Under the pieces are notes generated by a model. The model was not told where the DNA came from. It did no database searches and saw only the letters and a list, made by a program, of their open reading frames with translations. Shown one piece after another: positions 18,379-28,599 of a stretch of DNA of 64,000 nt (positions are counted from its first letter, which is position 1; the number at the start of each line of letters is the position of its first letter). Where the stretch lies: the NCBI GenBank assembly GCA_963575745.1, contig CAUYUJ010018712.1, positions 124,001 through 188,000 of the forward strand. Reading direction: 5' to 3'. This DNA is from Prorocentrum cordatum (lineage: Eukaryota > Sar > Dinophyceae > Prorocentrales > Prorocentraceae). The position numbers and the translations under genes were made by a program.

Positions 18379-18936
18379 GACAACGCAAGCGGCAACTGAG
18401 GCGGCAACGCCATTCAACAATGCGTCGATAGAGATCATGGAGGCGACTGGTTCACTGGCAATGTAAGCGGCCATGCAAGCAATGCGATTCACCACTGCTT
18501 GGATTATACTCAAACCCCTGCTCTGACTGTCTCGGCGGGGGCGCAGCGACGCGAGAGGAAATGCACGTTGCTCTCTCGGGCGTTCTGAAGCCAATGCGTT
18601 CATCCTGCTGTTGCTGCTGGCCCCTCTCTTCCTCCCATTAGTCCCCTACCCCCCCCCCCCGACCCCCCCTTCACATATTCCACGAACAGGAAGGGGCGCA
18701 TATTGTGGGAGGGGGGGGGGGAGGAGGTTGATATCGAACCAGGCCGCCCAACATGGAATAACACATCGAACATGAACATCATCATTTCTTTAAATAGAAT
18801 GTATATGTATATATGTATACATATATATACATGCATACGCACGTGCTTGTTTTCCTGAATATGTTGGAACGTGTCTTGAAAACATATTCGCTGAATATTT
18901 CTTACCTTTCTGAACAAATTTCCACTTCTGCAGAGT
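17749..18936. other. Intergenic DNA with TA microsatellites
   Basis: No gene recognised. The base composition is lower in GC than on either side. It contains two TA runs, a C-rich run near 18650 and a short TATGTATA-type run near 18800-18835. A minus-strand frame at 18603-18400 (containing IIQAVVNRIACMAAYIAS) is hydrophobic and open, but it ends in the TA repeat and has no support. Confidence 0.6.
18282..18374. repeat. Two TA dinucleotide microsatellites
   Basis: TA runs at about 18282-18311 and 18331-18374 are separated by about 20 bases of AT-rich sequence. Confidence 0.95.
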
Positions 18937-19054
18937 GTAGCGACCTGGTGGCTACCAGTACCTCCGACGCGCGCTGACGCGCGCTCTGGGACAATCAGTC
19001 CCAGTGGCCAGATCGTCGCCGACTGTCCGGAATATGTCCAGACCGTGGATATGA

Positions 19055-19756
19055 ATCGAGAAAGACTGGCCGTTTGATTCAGAATGGACGCGGGAGCACA
19101 CAGACGGACGAGGAGACGATGAGACCGAGGGCCCCCGCCAATGGAGCGCAGCAGCCCTAGAGGCTGATGCCGAGAAGGAGCTCGATGAAGTGCCTGAGGG
19201 ATTTCCTGGGCTTGTCCTCGGCTGGTTGATGCTCGGGCGCTTTGGCCTCGACTCTCGCGAGAGATCGGCGATCCTGACCGCGGCCGGAGGATCGCTAGAC
19301 GTCGTCACCATGCGTGAGAAGCTGATGCCGAGCTGGGAAGACGATGGCCTAGCAGAGCGCGATGGACAGGCCAAGTGCCCGAATGCATGCGCTGCCCAGC
19401 TTGGTGAGGATGACCGCGCATGGCTAGATGCCAGGGAGGGCGACCTGGACGCGGGCAGCTTCGCGGTGGGTCAGGGGCCCCCAGGGGCGCGCGATGAGGG
19501 GCCTGACCAGGCCGAGGCCGACGAGGGCGACATCGATGCGCACTTGGCAGCCCAGCACGAGGAGGCGGAGGCCCTGCCCGCGATCCACGCGGGTCAGAGG
19601 GCCCTCCTCCAGGCCCGGGAGGGACGGGGGGACAGTCGCATGAGCCGGGGCTTCTACCGTGGAGGGCGACCAGCCAACCCTGCCAAGGAGGGTGGCCGAG
19701 GAGCCAGCGGAGGATTCCGAGTGGGGTCGCGCCAGCCGATGGGTCACCAGTTCTGA
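19055..19756 (+). pseudogene. Copia-type Gag
   Basis: The frame is open from just after a TGA at 19052 to a TGA at 19754-19756. The core VPEGFPGLVLGWLMLGRFGL followed by DSRERSAILTAAGGSLD matches the capsid-like segment usual in dinoflagellate copia elements. No ATG start is obvious; the annotated open frame begins at a GTG at 19190. The C-terminus is rich in Gly/Arg (GRGASGGFRVGSRQPMGHQF). The zinc knuckle follows in the same frame immediately after the TGA, so Gag and the rest were one frame before, or are joined by readthrough of, this stop. Confidence 0.7.
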
Positions 19757-20815
19757 GGTAGGGGTCATCTCAGGCCGCCGAACAAGAGCCAGGATAAGTG
19801 CACGAGATGTGGTGGAGCCCATTGGCTGCGGGACTGCCCCGATCGCCATGGCCCACGCCTCGGAGGTGGCGCGACAGGCTCGCCAGACGCGAGCGCGAAA
19901 GTGGCCGCCTGCAGAAAGGAACTGAAGTTCAACCTCGCGGCCGCGATGGTCGCCGAGCAGGAGACTGGGGACTCGCCGCGCGAGGCGACGTCTGCAGAGC
20001 AGGCCATGCGCGAGGGCAGGGGGATCGTCGACCTGTTTTGCGCGGGCGCCATGGGAGGCGCGCGCGCGCTCGACATCGTTGCCCGCAAGAACATGGAGAA
20101 GCACGGGGAGACGAGGCTCCACGAAGTGAACATTGACTACCGCCCGGTGCACAGCTTTGGGATTGGCAAGATGGAGCGCGCCCATGGCCGGGCGAAGTTC
20201 GGGATCGCGGGCGCGGGCGTGCAGGGCGACGTCGCCATCGGCGACTTCGCGAAGGATGTCCCGATCCTCGTGTTCGAAATGCTGGAGAAGCTGGGGGCCG
20301 TCGTGGATGGCGACGCAGGTGTCGCAGCGTTCGCGAAGCTAGCCCCGGGCGCCCCAGTCCAGCATGAGGAGCCGCCAGACGGCGGCCACTACTACATGAG
20401 CTTAGCGCATGACCTCCTCGAGCAAAATGTCAAGGACCCGGCCGAGCTGCAGAAGCTCATCGAGATCGGCCGTCACATCTCTGAGCGGGGCCGGAAGAGT
20501 GCAGCTGCGAGCCAGGAGTCAGAGCAGTACCAGGATCGGCGCACAGTGCGAGACGAAGAATACTTGAGTCCACCGTCTATCCTCCCCCCCCCCTCTCTCG
20601 CAAACAACGCCAGCGGCCGCCAGTCGGTCGAGCCAGAGTCGGAGGGTCAGACGGAGTGGTCACCATATCCTGGCGGGGATCACGAACGCGCCCATAGCCG
20701 TTGCGGCTCGAGCCCAGCGCGATCTCCAGCAGATGGATTGATCGACTCTGTGGAGCTACCAGCACGGCCAGACCTTCCACATCATCCATATTTCTTGGCC
20801 GTCGCTGGTCGATGA
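19757..20815 (+). pseudogene. Zinc knuckle and aspartic-protease-like region of element E
   Basis: DKCTRCGGAHWLRDCP at 19793-19840 is a nucleic-acid-binding zinc knuckle with spacing C-x2-C-x3-H-x4-C, one residue shorter than the usual x4. Downstream, GIVDLFCAGAMGGARALDIV (about 20021-20080) occupies the place of the retropepsin D-T/S-G active site. The Asp is present but the Thr-Gly is not, so protease activity is unlikely. The frame ends with DGGHYYMSLAHDLLEQNVKD, a segment typical of dinoflagellate copia proteins. Confidence 0.68.
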
Positions 20816-20889
20816 TAGAGAGATGCTCTGCGGCGGCTTCCTCCGAGGGGCCATCAGCTCGCCTGCGTCGGGACCGCGTGCCGGTGCGA

Positions 20890-21686
20890 CTCGGGCATGG
20901 GCAATGCCAACGTCGCGCAGCGGGGCGCATGGGCTCCTCAAGGCGGAGGCGGCGAAGGTGATCGAGGAGGTTGGCCTTCCCTTCAGCCTCGCCTGGAGCT
21001 CGGACGAGTTGAAGCAGGTCATCAAGTAGAACCTGTTTTGACGGAGCGAGACGGAGGCGCAGACGGCAGCGAAGGGCATCAGCTCCATGAGAAAGACCGA
21101 TCTGATCGAGAAGGCGACCGAGATCGGGGCCCGCGTCGCGCCGAACATGACGAGCGCCTCGCTCAAGTTAGCGATGCGCAGAGCAATCCCGCAGGAGACC
21201 GCGCCGGAGCCGACCGACTACATGGGGTTCGGGAAGCACGGCGCCACGACCTACCAGCAGGTCCTGAACCGGCGCCCGTCCAGCGCCGAGTGGACCAAGA
21301 AGGGGGCGAACGCCAAGGTCAGCTGGGAGCCCATCAGGCTTGTCTCGTGGCTCAACGGGACAAGGGTCGCCCATTTTGAAAAGCAGATGGCCGGGGGCTG
21401 CGCGAATGTCCAGGTGGAGCCGACCGAGGCCCGAGGGGGCGCGAGGTCATCCCGCAGATGGACGGCGGGCGCTCTGAGGGAGGACGAGCTCACGGAGGAG
21501 GGGAAGCAGGCGGTGGACCTGGAGGAGAAGCAGGTCAACCGCCGCGCCCAGGAGGAGACGCCGTCGGCGCTGGGCCAGCTTAACCAGAGGCTGGAGAGAA
21601 TCGAGGAACAGCCGAAGGCGCCGAGCACAGCCGACGGGAGCTTGCGTCCAGCGGGTCCCAATCAGAATGGCCTGGACGGAGCCTGA
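20890..21686 (+). pseudogene. FGKH-type domain region of element E
   Basis: Two frames are joined. The first ends LKAEAAKVIEEVGLPFS. The second, from 21087, has KTDLIEKATEIGARVAPNMT, a SAP-like helix pair, then YMGFGKHGATTYQQVLNRRP. The pattern F-G-K-x-x-G-x-T-Y-x-x-V is a small domain also found as DUF3820-like in other proteins; its role in retroelements is unknown to me. The region ends in a Gln/Glu-rich coil. Confidence 0.55.
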
Positions 21687-22450
21687 ACTACACCGAAGAG
21701 CCGGACCCGAGGAAGCAGCGCTGGCTCGCGAAGTGCATCAAGGAGAACGACCACACCGAGGACCTTGAGGCACTACTCGCCCATGGAAGGGTCAAGCTAC
21801 TTGAGGTGGCCTGCAGTCCTGCCTCCATCCTGAGCGCGCAGATGGCCGAGAAGTGCGGCGAGGACGCAATCCGACGCGCCAGCTCATGGAACGGGCACAA
21901 GCTAGGAACCCCAGATGGGAGCCAGAAGGCCAGCGAGACGCGCGACGAGTCGGAGCCGGACCACCTCTGGATCAGCACGAAAAGTGGACCGCTCTCGACG
22001 CTCACCCTTGGCTTCAACGGCCCCAACCCTGCGAGAGCTGAGGCCGCCAGTAAGCGCCGCCTCCAGGCGATCAAGGAGCGCGAGGGTGCGGTGCAGCTAG
22101 TGTACGATCACGTAGCACAGGGCAGGCACGCGCACTGGGAATGGCCCATCAAGCGCGAAAGGTGGGGCCACGCCATGATCCGGCAGATGGTGGAGGACGG
22201 GGCGAGGGCCGCGGTCAAGGTGGCCAGGTGCCAGCTCGGGGTGAAGAACGAGAGGGGCGACCCTCTTCTGAAGGAGTGGCTGATCGCCACAACATTCCCG
22301 AATAGGGCGGCGAGGAAGGCCATGGAGTGCCCAGGAGGCCATCTACACGGTGAGCTCACAGGAGGCGGACCCACCACATCCACGGGCTACTACACGGACG
22401 AGCTTGCGAAGAGGACAGCGCGCGCCATGATCGAGGAGAGAGCCCCATGC
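21687..22450 (+). pseudogene. Methyltransferase-like module of element E
   Basis: In the frame from about 21788, LLEVACSPASILSAQMAE resembles motif I of a SAM-dependent fold. LWISTKSGPLSTL (about 21966-22005) sits where related copies have W-I-S-T-P-C-G-P; the Cys is lost. HAHWEWPIKRERW (about 22130-22170) matches the E-containing strand that follows. The end of the module contains Cys and His residues (CPGGHLHGELTGG). I recognise this block from dinoflagellate copia polyproteins. Its relation to DNA methyltransferases is inference from motif order. Confidence 0.55.
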
Positions 22451-23365
22451 TACCGCGAGCTCTGGAATAACATGACCGATGCCGATGCGCAGGGCGAGCG
22501 CGCCCAGGCCGCCGGCAAAGAGAATGCCACCATGCACGCGGGCCCGAGTTCCAAGGATAACCAGCATATCATGCGATGGCTCACCTCGGTGCATAGGGGG
22601 TCGGGCCACAGTTCGAAGGCGCATCCAGGCCGACCAGTTCGAATGGGAACACCCTCGGAAGGAGATCAAGTCGGAGTTCTCACTGATCGAACAGGAGAAC
22701 TGCATGGCGAGGGTCAGCAAGCTGCCCCACCACATGGTGGGCGAGGACACTCGAATCCAGCGCGGGCCGAACTGATGAGCTTCCACGAGGAGCAATGGCT
22801 GCCGTACTTCGGGAAGCCTCAGAGGGTCAAGGTGGGCCCTGAGGGCCCATGGATGTCAAAACAAGCTGCGGAGCACTTCGACTCTGACTCCACCGTGCGC
22901 GAGAAGATCCCCGGGCAGGCCCGCCGGCAAATCCCCCTCCCAAAAAGGCCATCCAAGCCGCGAAGGGGGCGATGGACAGGCTCGTGGCGGAGAATCCGGA
23001 GATGGCCATCGAGGAGGCTCTGGCTCGAAGGGCGAGAACAAGGGCCAGTTCAAGGGCCTCGCGCGGGTGCTCGCCGCGGAGACCAGTCGCCCGGTGGACG
23101 GCGACCTCAGGGAGAACCAGACCTTGCATCCAGATCGGGCTGGGCCCGTGGTCTGGCTGGCCCGGGCGGGCCGCGTCATCGAGGTGGACCTGTGCCAGAT
23201 CCGAGCAGCGCCACCTGCGCGGCGGTCATGGGCGGCAGAGATGCCCCGTGGACGGTCCAAGCCTTCATGAGTACCTGGACTTCTCGGGCCACGACCCCAC
23301 CGACCACGACGAGGAGTCGGCACCCTGGGAGGGGGCGCCGGAGCGAGCACCGCCCCTGAAGAAAG
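22451..23365 (+). pseudogene. Integrase of element E
   Basis: MRWLTSVHRGSGHSSKA (about 22572-22622) is the H-x3-5-H half of the integrase zinc-binding domain. The core then appears in the next frame as IQADQFEWEHPRKEIKSEF (first catalytic Asp) and returns to the original frame as PYFGKPQRVKVGPEGPWMSK (about 22802-22862). Related elements have Asp in V-D-P-E-G; here it is Gly (GGC), so the second catalytic Asp is lost. C-terminal chromatin or DNA-binding pieces, VVWLARAGRVIEVDLCQIR (23150-23206), follow in another frame. Confidence 0.65.
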
Positions 23366-24410
23366 CGCGCCATGGAGAGCCGGCGAGCGAATCGCCGACG
23401 GGGCTCGCCTCCTCAGCCAGTGCGGAAGTCGATCCGAAAGAAAGGGAAGCGCCCAGGCGGCACCTCAAATGGGGCGAAGGCAGCGAGGGCCGCAGCCGCC
23501 AAGGAGACCATTTCGGAGAGAACTGCGCCCATGGCTCATGGCCAAGGCCTCGCCAGATGCCCGGGCTTTCTGGGCAAGGCGGGGCGCGTCGCTGGAGGTG
23601 TCTGCGGAGATGCCGCTCGCAGGTGGGGCCCTGGGTCGGGCTGCGAGGCGCATGGCCGCATGCGCGGCGAGCCAGCTGCGAAAGGGGCAGGCGAGAGATC
23701 TCGGAGGGGGCCCTCGCCCCGGACGAGGCGGCAAAGTTCAGCGTCGCGACGGCCACCGAGGTGGACAACTACGTCATCTCCTTTGTCCTGGAACCCCTAC
23801 CACCGGGGGGCGCCCCGCCGCCGGAGGGCGCCATGCGCGCGCGGTGGGCCCTCGAGTGGAAGATTGACGAGAACACGGGCGACAGGAAGCCAAAGGCCAG
23901 GATCATGGTTCTAGGCTACATGGGCCCAGACTACGAACACCGCCCGACGACAGCACCCACAATGACACGGAAATCTCGACATGCGGTGCTGCAGGTGATG
24001 TCATGGCTTGGCTTCGGGGGGTTCAAGGCAGACGTGGCGGGGGCTTTCCCGCATAACCCGGATATCCAGCACGACCTCTTCGCGGTGCCAGTCAAGGAGC
24101 TCGCCGCCGCCTCGGGGTGCCCGACGGCGCCGCGGCGAGGCTGCGGAAGGCCGTGCACGGGCTCGCGGAGGCTGCCATCGAGTGGTTCATGACAGTCAGA
24201 GAGGCTCTTGAGGAGTTCGGCTGGGCCCAGATGAAGATGGGCCCGTGCGTCTGGGCGTTGCGCGGCGATGCGCGTGGCCAGGGCAGTTGCCTCACCAGGA
24301 AGGCGCTGCTGGACTTCCTGGATCCCGAGAAGCTTGACAGGCTGATCGCGGCGAAGTGCGACCTCGACATCATAGCTATTGCCGGCTCGCACGTGGGCGG
24401 CTTCCTGATT

Positions 24411-24411
<1 letters not shown>
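23366..24411 (+). pseudogene. Reverse transcriptase of element E (RVT_2 type)
   Basis: The frame reads EVDNYVISFVLEPLPPGG, KARIMVLGYMGPDYEHRPTT and GGFKADVAGAFP (motif A Asp kept), typical of Ty1/copia RT. A frameshift near 24117 moves to LGVPDGAAARLRKAVHGL and PCVWALRGDA. The catalytic Y/H-V-D-D motif is HVGGFLIG at 24390-24413. Both Asp codons appear as GGC, as if each GAC had changed A to G. The enzyme cannot be active. A TG microsatellite begins directly after this motif. Confidence 0.85.

Positions 24412-24470
<59 letters not shown>
24412..24470. repeat. TG dinucleotide microsatellite inside the RT gene
   Basis: About 28 uninterrupted TG units start within two codons of the HVGG motif of element E. 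They end in a GTGCGTGTGCG transition before coding sequence resumes (RKKIEERLKWKTWE). Confidence 0.97.
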
Positions 24471-24473
<3 letters not shown>

Positions 24474-24479
24474 GCGTGG

Positions 24480-25512
24480 GGGGTCTGGCCCACGGTGGAT
24501 AGGGGCTCGCAAGAAGATCGAGGAGCGCTTGAAGTGGAAGACCTGGGAGACGGACGAGTTCATGCGGACTGGCGCCCGGGTCGAGCAGCAGGCCGACAAG
24601 AGCTCCCGCATGGATCGGAGCGAGCCCATCAATGCCATCGAGAAGACAGTCCAGTCCCCCGAGCGAAAGAAGAACAAGGACGCACCGACTACCGACAAGT
24701 AGAAGGGTCATCTTAGGGCGATCCTCGGAGCAGTTGGGCGGCGCCCCGAGCAGCCAGGGCCCATGCGCCCAGCCGACGCCAGCCTACTGCTCAGCACAAT
24801 CCAATCATCTACGGTGCAGGCCATCAACGAGACGAACCGCCTGGTCGACCGTGCACGAGAATGCGCTGACCTCCCAATGGTGATCCATCGCCATTCTCAG
24901 ACACAGGTGCTCGTGCACATCGAGCGGCCCGACTCCTCGGAGTCGAACAGACCAGACGGGAAGTCCACCAAAGGCCTGGTCTGCGGGGTGGCCCCGCTGA
25001 AGATCCTCCAGGGCGACGAGACGGACGTGAGCTTGATGTCATGGAAGTCAGGGAAGATCGATCGTGGATGCCGCAGCTCAGCCGCATGCGAGACGAGGTC
25101 AGCAGTGGACGGAGAAGACGAGCTGTCCGGAGTCAAGCTGCAGTGTCGAGAGACCCTGGGCAACAACATCGACTGGCGGAACCCGGAGGAAATCCTTGCC
25201 AGGCTGCCAGCCGCCATGGTTGTGGGCGCCATGGGCCTCTACGACAAGCTCCAGACAACCGCGCGCACCTTCTGGGGCAAGGAGAAGCGGACCGACGCGG
25301 AGGCGATGACCTCGAAGGAAGGGACGACAGCCGCCAACGACTGGGTACTCTGGGTGCATGGCGACGCCCAGCTGGCAAACTCACTGACGAAGGGCCGCGA
25401 GGCCAGGCCGGCTGAGGATGCACTACAACAGTGGCCACAGGTGGAAGCTAGTTTACGACGCCAAATGCCAAAGCGCCAGGAAGCGGAAGGCGGCCGGCAT
25501 ACTCCCTTTTGA
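24480..25512 (+). pseudogene. RT C-terminus and RNase H of element E
   Basis: The frame continues after the microsatellite with RKKIEERLKWKTWETDEF, is cut by a TAG at 24700-24702 (TTDK, stop, KGHLRAILGAVG) and then runs open to 25512. CRSSAACETRSAVDGEDEL (about 25069-25125) holds the RNase H Glu. WVLWVHGDAQLANSLTKG (about 25341-25394) is the end motif, usually H-x-x-A-D-x-L-T-K; the Asp is Asn here. A single base change would explain the TAG. The product is a fragmentary, inactive RNase H. Confidence 0.72.
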
Positions 25513-25754
25513 GCATGTGCCGGCAAGAATGCTACGCGAGACGACTGCAAATGCATCGGGAATTCAGCCCGCAGCCTCATCCGGAGCCGGTCACCACGAG
25601 GGGGACTTCCCCGACTACGATGCAACACCATGTGACAGCAGTTCGGATGAAGGTCAGGACTGAAGTTTGCTCAGTTTGGAGGGCCCTTATCCGTGCGGAT
25701 TTCCTTACTGACAAGCCTGAGCATTTCATGTGAGGTGGGCGTGGGTTTGCTGTG
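25513..25754. other. Short non-coding stretch after element E
   Basis: No feature seen. The sequence may contain the 3' untranslated end of element E, but no repeat partner was found upstream. Confidence 0.4.
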
Positions 25755-25768
25755 TCTGCCCGTTGCCG

Positions 25769-25800
<32 letters not shown>

Positions 25801-25930
25801 CCTCTCTTGAGCGAGAGCCCCCTCGCTTGTGCTTAGGGGCGTACGTTTTTGACTCGAGGCTCCTGGAGAGGAGCCCGATCTGACGCTGATCGTGAGGTGG
25901 AGAGATAAAACGTACCACTGCGCTATACCC
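25755..25930 (-). mobile_element. tRNA-like SINE with GA/TC microsatellite tail (candidate)
   Basis: Read on the minus strand from 25930, the sequence begins GGGTATAGCGCAGTGGTA, which contains a good A box (TAGCGCAGTGG). A B-box-like GATCGGGCTCC follows at positions 52-62 of the unit (25879-25869), exactly where the T-loop lies in a tRNA. It deviates from GWTCRANNC at one base. About 60 bases of unrelated sequence then lead to a GA run (TC at 25771-25806 on plus). A tRNA head, a body and a simple tail is the SINE layout. I could not fold a full cloverleaf, so it is not called a tRNA gene. Confidence 0.5.
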
Positions 25931-26460
25931 ACCTGGACTTGCAGTCTTGGGGCCCTTTTGTGCCGTCTTGGGGCGTCTTGGGAGCCTTTGGCCGTGTTGG
26001 GGCTCTCGTGGGGGCCTCTTGGGGCCCTCTTGGGAATCTTTTTGGGCCTTCTTGGGGCTCTCTTGGGGCTGCCTTGGGGCCCTCTTGGGACGCCTTGGGG
26101 CCTTTTCGGGTCGTCTTGGGCCCCTCTGGGGCAGTCTGGGGGCCCTCTTGGACCGTGTTCCGCCCCTTTGGGGGGCCTCTGGGGTGATTTTGGGACGAGC
26201 TTTGGGATCTCTGGGCCGTGTTGGGCCCGTCTGGGCCCGAAAAAGCGAGAACCCGAAACATCTCCAAAAACATTACGGAAATCAATGTTTCTGGGCTCCT
26301 GCGGCCCTCTCGAAAGCATCTGAAGCCGTCTTGAGGCTCTCTTGGACCGTCTGGAGGCCATCGGAAGCTCCCGCGAGGCCGTCTTTGGGTCGATTTGGCG
26401 CCTCTTGGGCCGTCTTGGGGCCCTTGAGCTCTGGTCAGTGGAAGAAACATGAGGAAACGG
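25931..26460. repeat. Degenerate array of about 15-bp CTTGGGGCCCT-type units
   Basis: More than 25 imperfect repeats of CTTGGGGCCCTCTTGGG-like sequence fill the stretch. Both strands stay open and give collagen-like or Leu-Gly-rich peptides, which I treat as artefacts. Related but more scattered units occur at 42.06-42.6 kb. Confidence 0.85.
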
Positions 26461-27200
26461 CCCGTGGAAGGCGCCCGCGAGCTGCTCCACTCGAAAAACA
26501 AAGAAAGGAAACGGCCCCCAGGCGGCCATTAACAACCAAACACGCGGCCCTCGCCCCTCCCCTGGACCCCTCCCTAAAGGGCTTCGCCCACCAGAACGTC
26601 ATCACTCGTGCCTCGCTCTTTCCGTTACCTCGGAAGGGCGGCTGCATGGGATCGGACGGGGTCAGAACTGGGTACGTGCACTATCCTAGGCCCCCATCCA
26701 GGGACCCAAGAGGCGACCGTTCAGGTTGCCACAAGGCTCCTCAACACCGACCCACCAGCGTCACCCTTGGGAGGCGAAGACCTTTGCCTCGGACATGATC
26801 CGAACAAGCTCAGCCGGCATCCCATGAAGACAGAAGTGCAGGACAGGATTTCCCGCCACTTGAGTCCGAAGTCCGAGCAATGTTTGCACCCCCCGTAGGG
26901 CGGACAAACGATGCCCCCCATGGGAGCGCACGTTGGTGCTAGAACTCGGTTTGGTGCAATCTGTTGGCACCAATGTTGACAATGATGGGACGGTTTACCC
27001 ACATGCGTTGACCCCCTCGGTGACGGTGCTACGAAGCAGAGGTGGCTGCCTCAGGATATGCGCTACACGCATCACCCACCATTACCAGGTGCCAACATCG
27101 AGCACCTAGTTCAAGGGTGGGAGAGCCCTAGTGCCCCATCCGATTCACAAGGATGTCTACCATGAAGAAATCAGCACTAAACTGCAATCCTCATTCTCCT
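26461..27200. other. Intergenic DNA, nothing recognised
   Basis: Open frames are short, without known motifs, and disagree between strands. No long repeat was seen. Confidence 0.5.
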
Positions 27201-27214
27201 CCTCCTCCTCCTCC

Positions 27215-27930
27215 TCATCCTCTCGTCGGAGGCGGGGGTGGCGCGCGGCTGTCGGCACTTTCGCTGGCTGTTGCTGTTGATCGGTGACTGTCGGTGCTGT
27301 TGCGGCTGCTTGTCAGTGATGAGATTGTCGCAGATCGCTGGTCCGTGTTGCCGGTCTGTGGTGGTCTGTGGTGTCTCACCGTGGAAGTCAGAATCTCTGG
27401 TTTGCTGATGTGTGTGGGTGCTGGTGTTGGTGGCTGTCGTTGCTGGTTTGAGTTGCTGGTCGGAAGTGGTCTGTGGATGTGGGTTTCTGGCCTGTTTGAT
27501 GCTGCTGGTCGGTGGGTGTTGGTGTTGTTCGCGTTGCTGGTCGGTGCTGGTTCTGACGTAGGGCTCTGGTCGATGCTGCTGGGTGGTAGACTGCTGCGTT
27601 TTCTCTGTTGGCCGCTTTCATGGCCATCATCGTCTTCCTCACGAGCTCCTCCACCGTGGCGTCCAACTCCATGTTGAAAGACGCCAGCGTCACGCACTCG
27701 GTCTCCATGCCTGTCTGAATAGTTTCATGGTTAACTTCGGCATCTTCTCCTCGGCCCTGTGCGTCACGTGCCACTCCCTTGCCTCCTACCTGGCCTCCTG
27801 GATACTCTTTCTTACGTCAGCCACGTGCGATGTGATCGTCGGGAGTTCAGCGTGCAGGCGGGCCCTGAAGTCCTTGATCCATTGAGGAGGTCCGCCTCCT
27901 CGTTCGCCTTCTCAGAGCCGCTCATGCTCT
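27215..27930 (-). other. Possible coiled-coil coding relic, followed by Thr/Pro/His-rich low complexity
   Basis: On the minus strand, from about 27905, a frame reads PQWIKDFRARLHAELP and TSHVADVRKSIQEAR before a TAG. An adjacent frame continues with LDATVEELVRKTMMAMKAA. This is amphipathic and could be the remains of a coiled-coil protein, for example an ORF1-like protein of a retroelement. The downstream half is a degenerate repeat of Asn/Pro/Thr/His-rich peptide arising from TGGTCTGTGG-like DNA. Function unknown; support is weak. Confidence 0.25.
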
Positions 27931-28105
27931 CGTTGTCCTTTGTTTTTGTTCACCCTGTCGCTTGGATCGATCCCGCACTCCTGCCCAGGAAGGGGCCGCG
28001 AGCCTGTCGCGGCTCGTCCGTAGGATATGGGGGTGGGGAGCGTTCAAACAATAGGAGTGAGCATTGGGAATGCACCTACCTTGAACCAGAATGGCTTGAA
28101 CCATT

Positions 28106-28513
28106 ATGACGAGGTGGATGAGGAGGAAGAAGAAGACGAGGAGGGCGGGAGGGAGGAAAGAGGATGACGACAACGGTGGCGACGGCGACGAAGACGGACG
28201 GCCCGGCCGCCCCGACGTCAGACCGAAGACAGCGCGGCGCGAGCAAGGTCGCACCCTCCCCCCCCCCCACGCCCCACCGGGGCCTCAGGAAGGCCGCGCC
28301 GAGGGCTGCGGCGGCTTCCCCCGTCTTTGCCCAGTCCTGGCAGGCAGGGCCTACCCCCCAACTCCATCAGGGGCAGGGGCAGCAGGAGGGGGCGGGGGAG
28401 GATGGTGGAGAAGAGGGAGGAGGAGGAGGAGGAGGAGGAGGAGGAGGAGGAGGAGGAGGAGGAGGAGGAGGAGGAGGAGGAAGACGATGACGACGAGCCA
28501 ACCCATAGCGTAA
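28106..28513. repeat. Purine-rich region with GGA/GAG microsatellite
   Basis: An uninterrupted GGA run occupies about 28418-28482. Flanking sequence is also GA-rich. The poly-Glu, poly-Gly and poly-Ser frames through it are artefacts of the repeat. Confidence 0.9.
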
Positions 28514-28599
28514 AGGCGTAAAGGCGTGAATGAGGAGGAGGAGGAGGAGGAAGAGGAGGGAGAACATGAGGAACCTCTTGGGACCGTTTGCTGTTCCAG

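Larger units (their letters stand above)
19055..25512 (+). mobile_element. Ty1/copia-type retroelement E (dead)
   Basis: Plus-strand frames give Gag, zinc knuckle, protease-like region, an FGKH-type domain, a methyltransferase-like module, integrase, reverse transcriptase and RNase H in that order. Integrase before RT is the Ty1/copia order. The pieces lie in several frames, with in-frame stops at 19754 (TGA) and 24700 (TAG). Catalytic residues of integrase, RT and RNase H are substituted. I could not find flanking long terminal repeats by eye, which suits dinoflagellate copies that are often solo coding relics. Confidence 0.85.

Noticed and set aside
18937-25650. Long terminal repeats of the copia-type element
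   Set aside because: No matching direct repeats could be found by eye around the element.
25726-26798. Collagen-like (minus) and Leu/Gly-rich (plus) frames of up to 283 codons
   Set aside because: Both strands are open because of the 15-bp repeat; no conserved domain.
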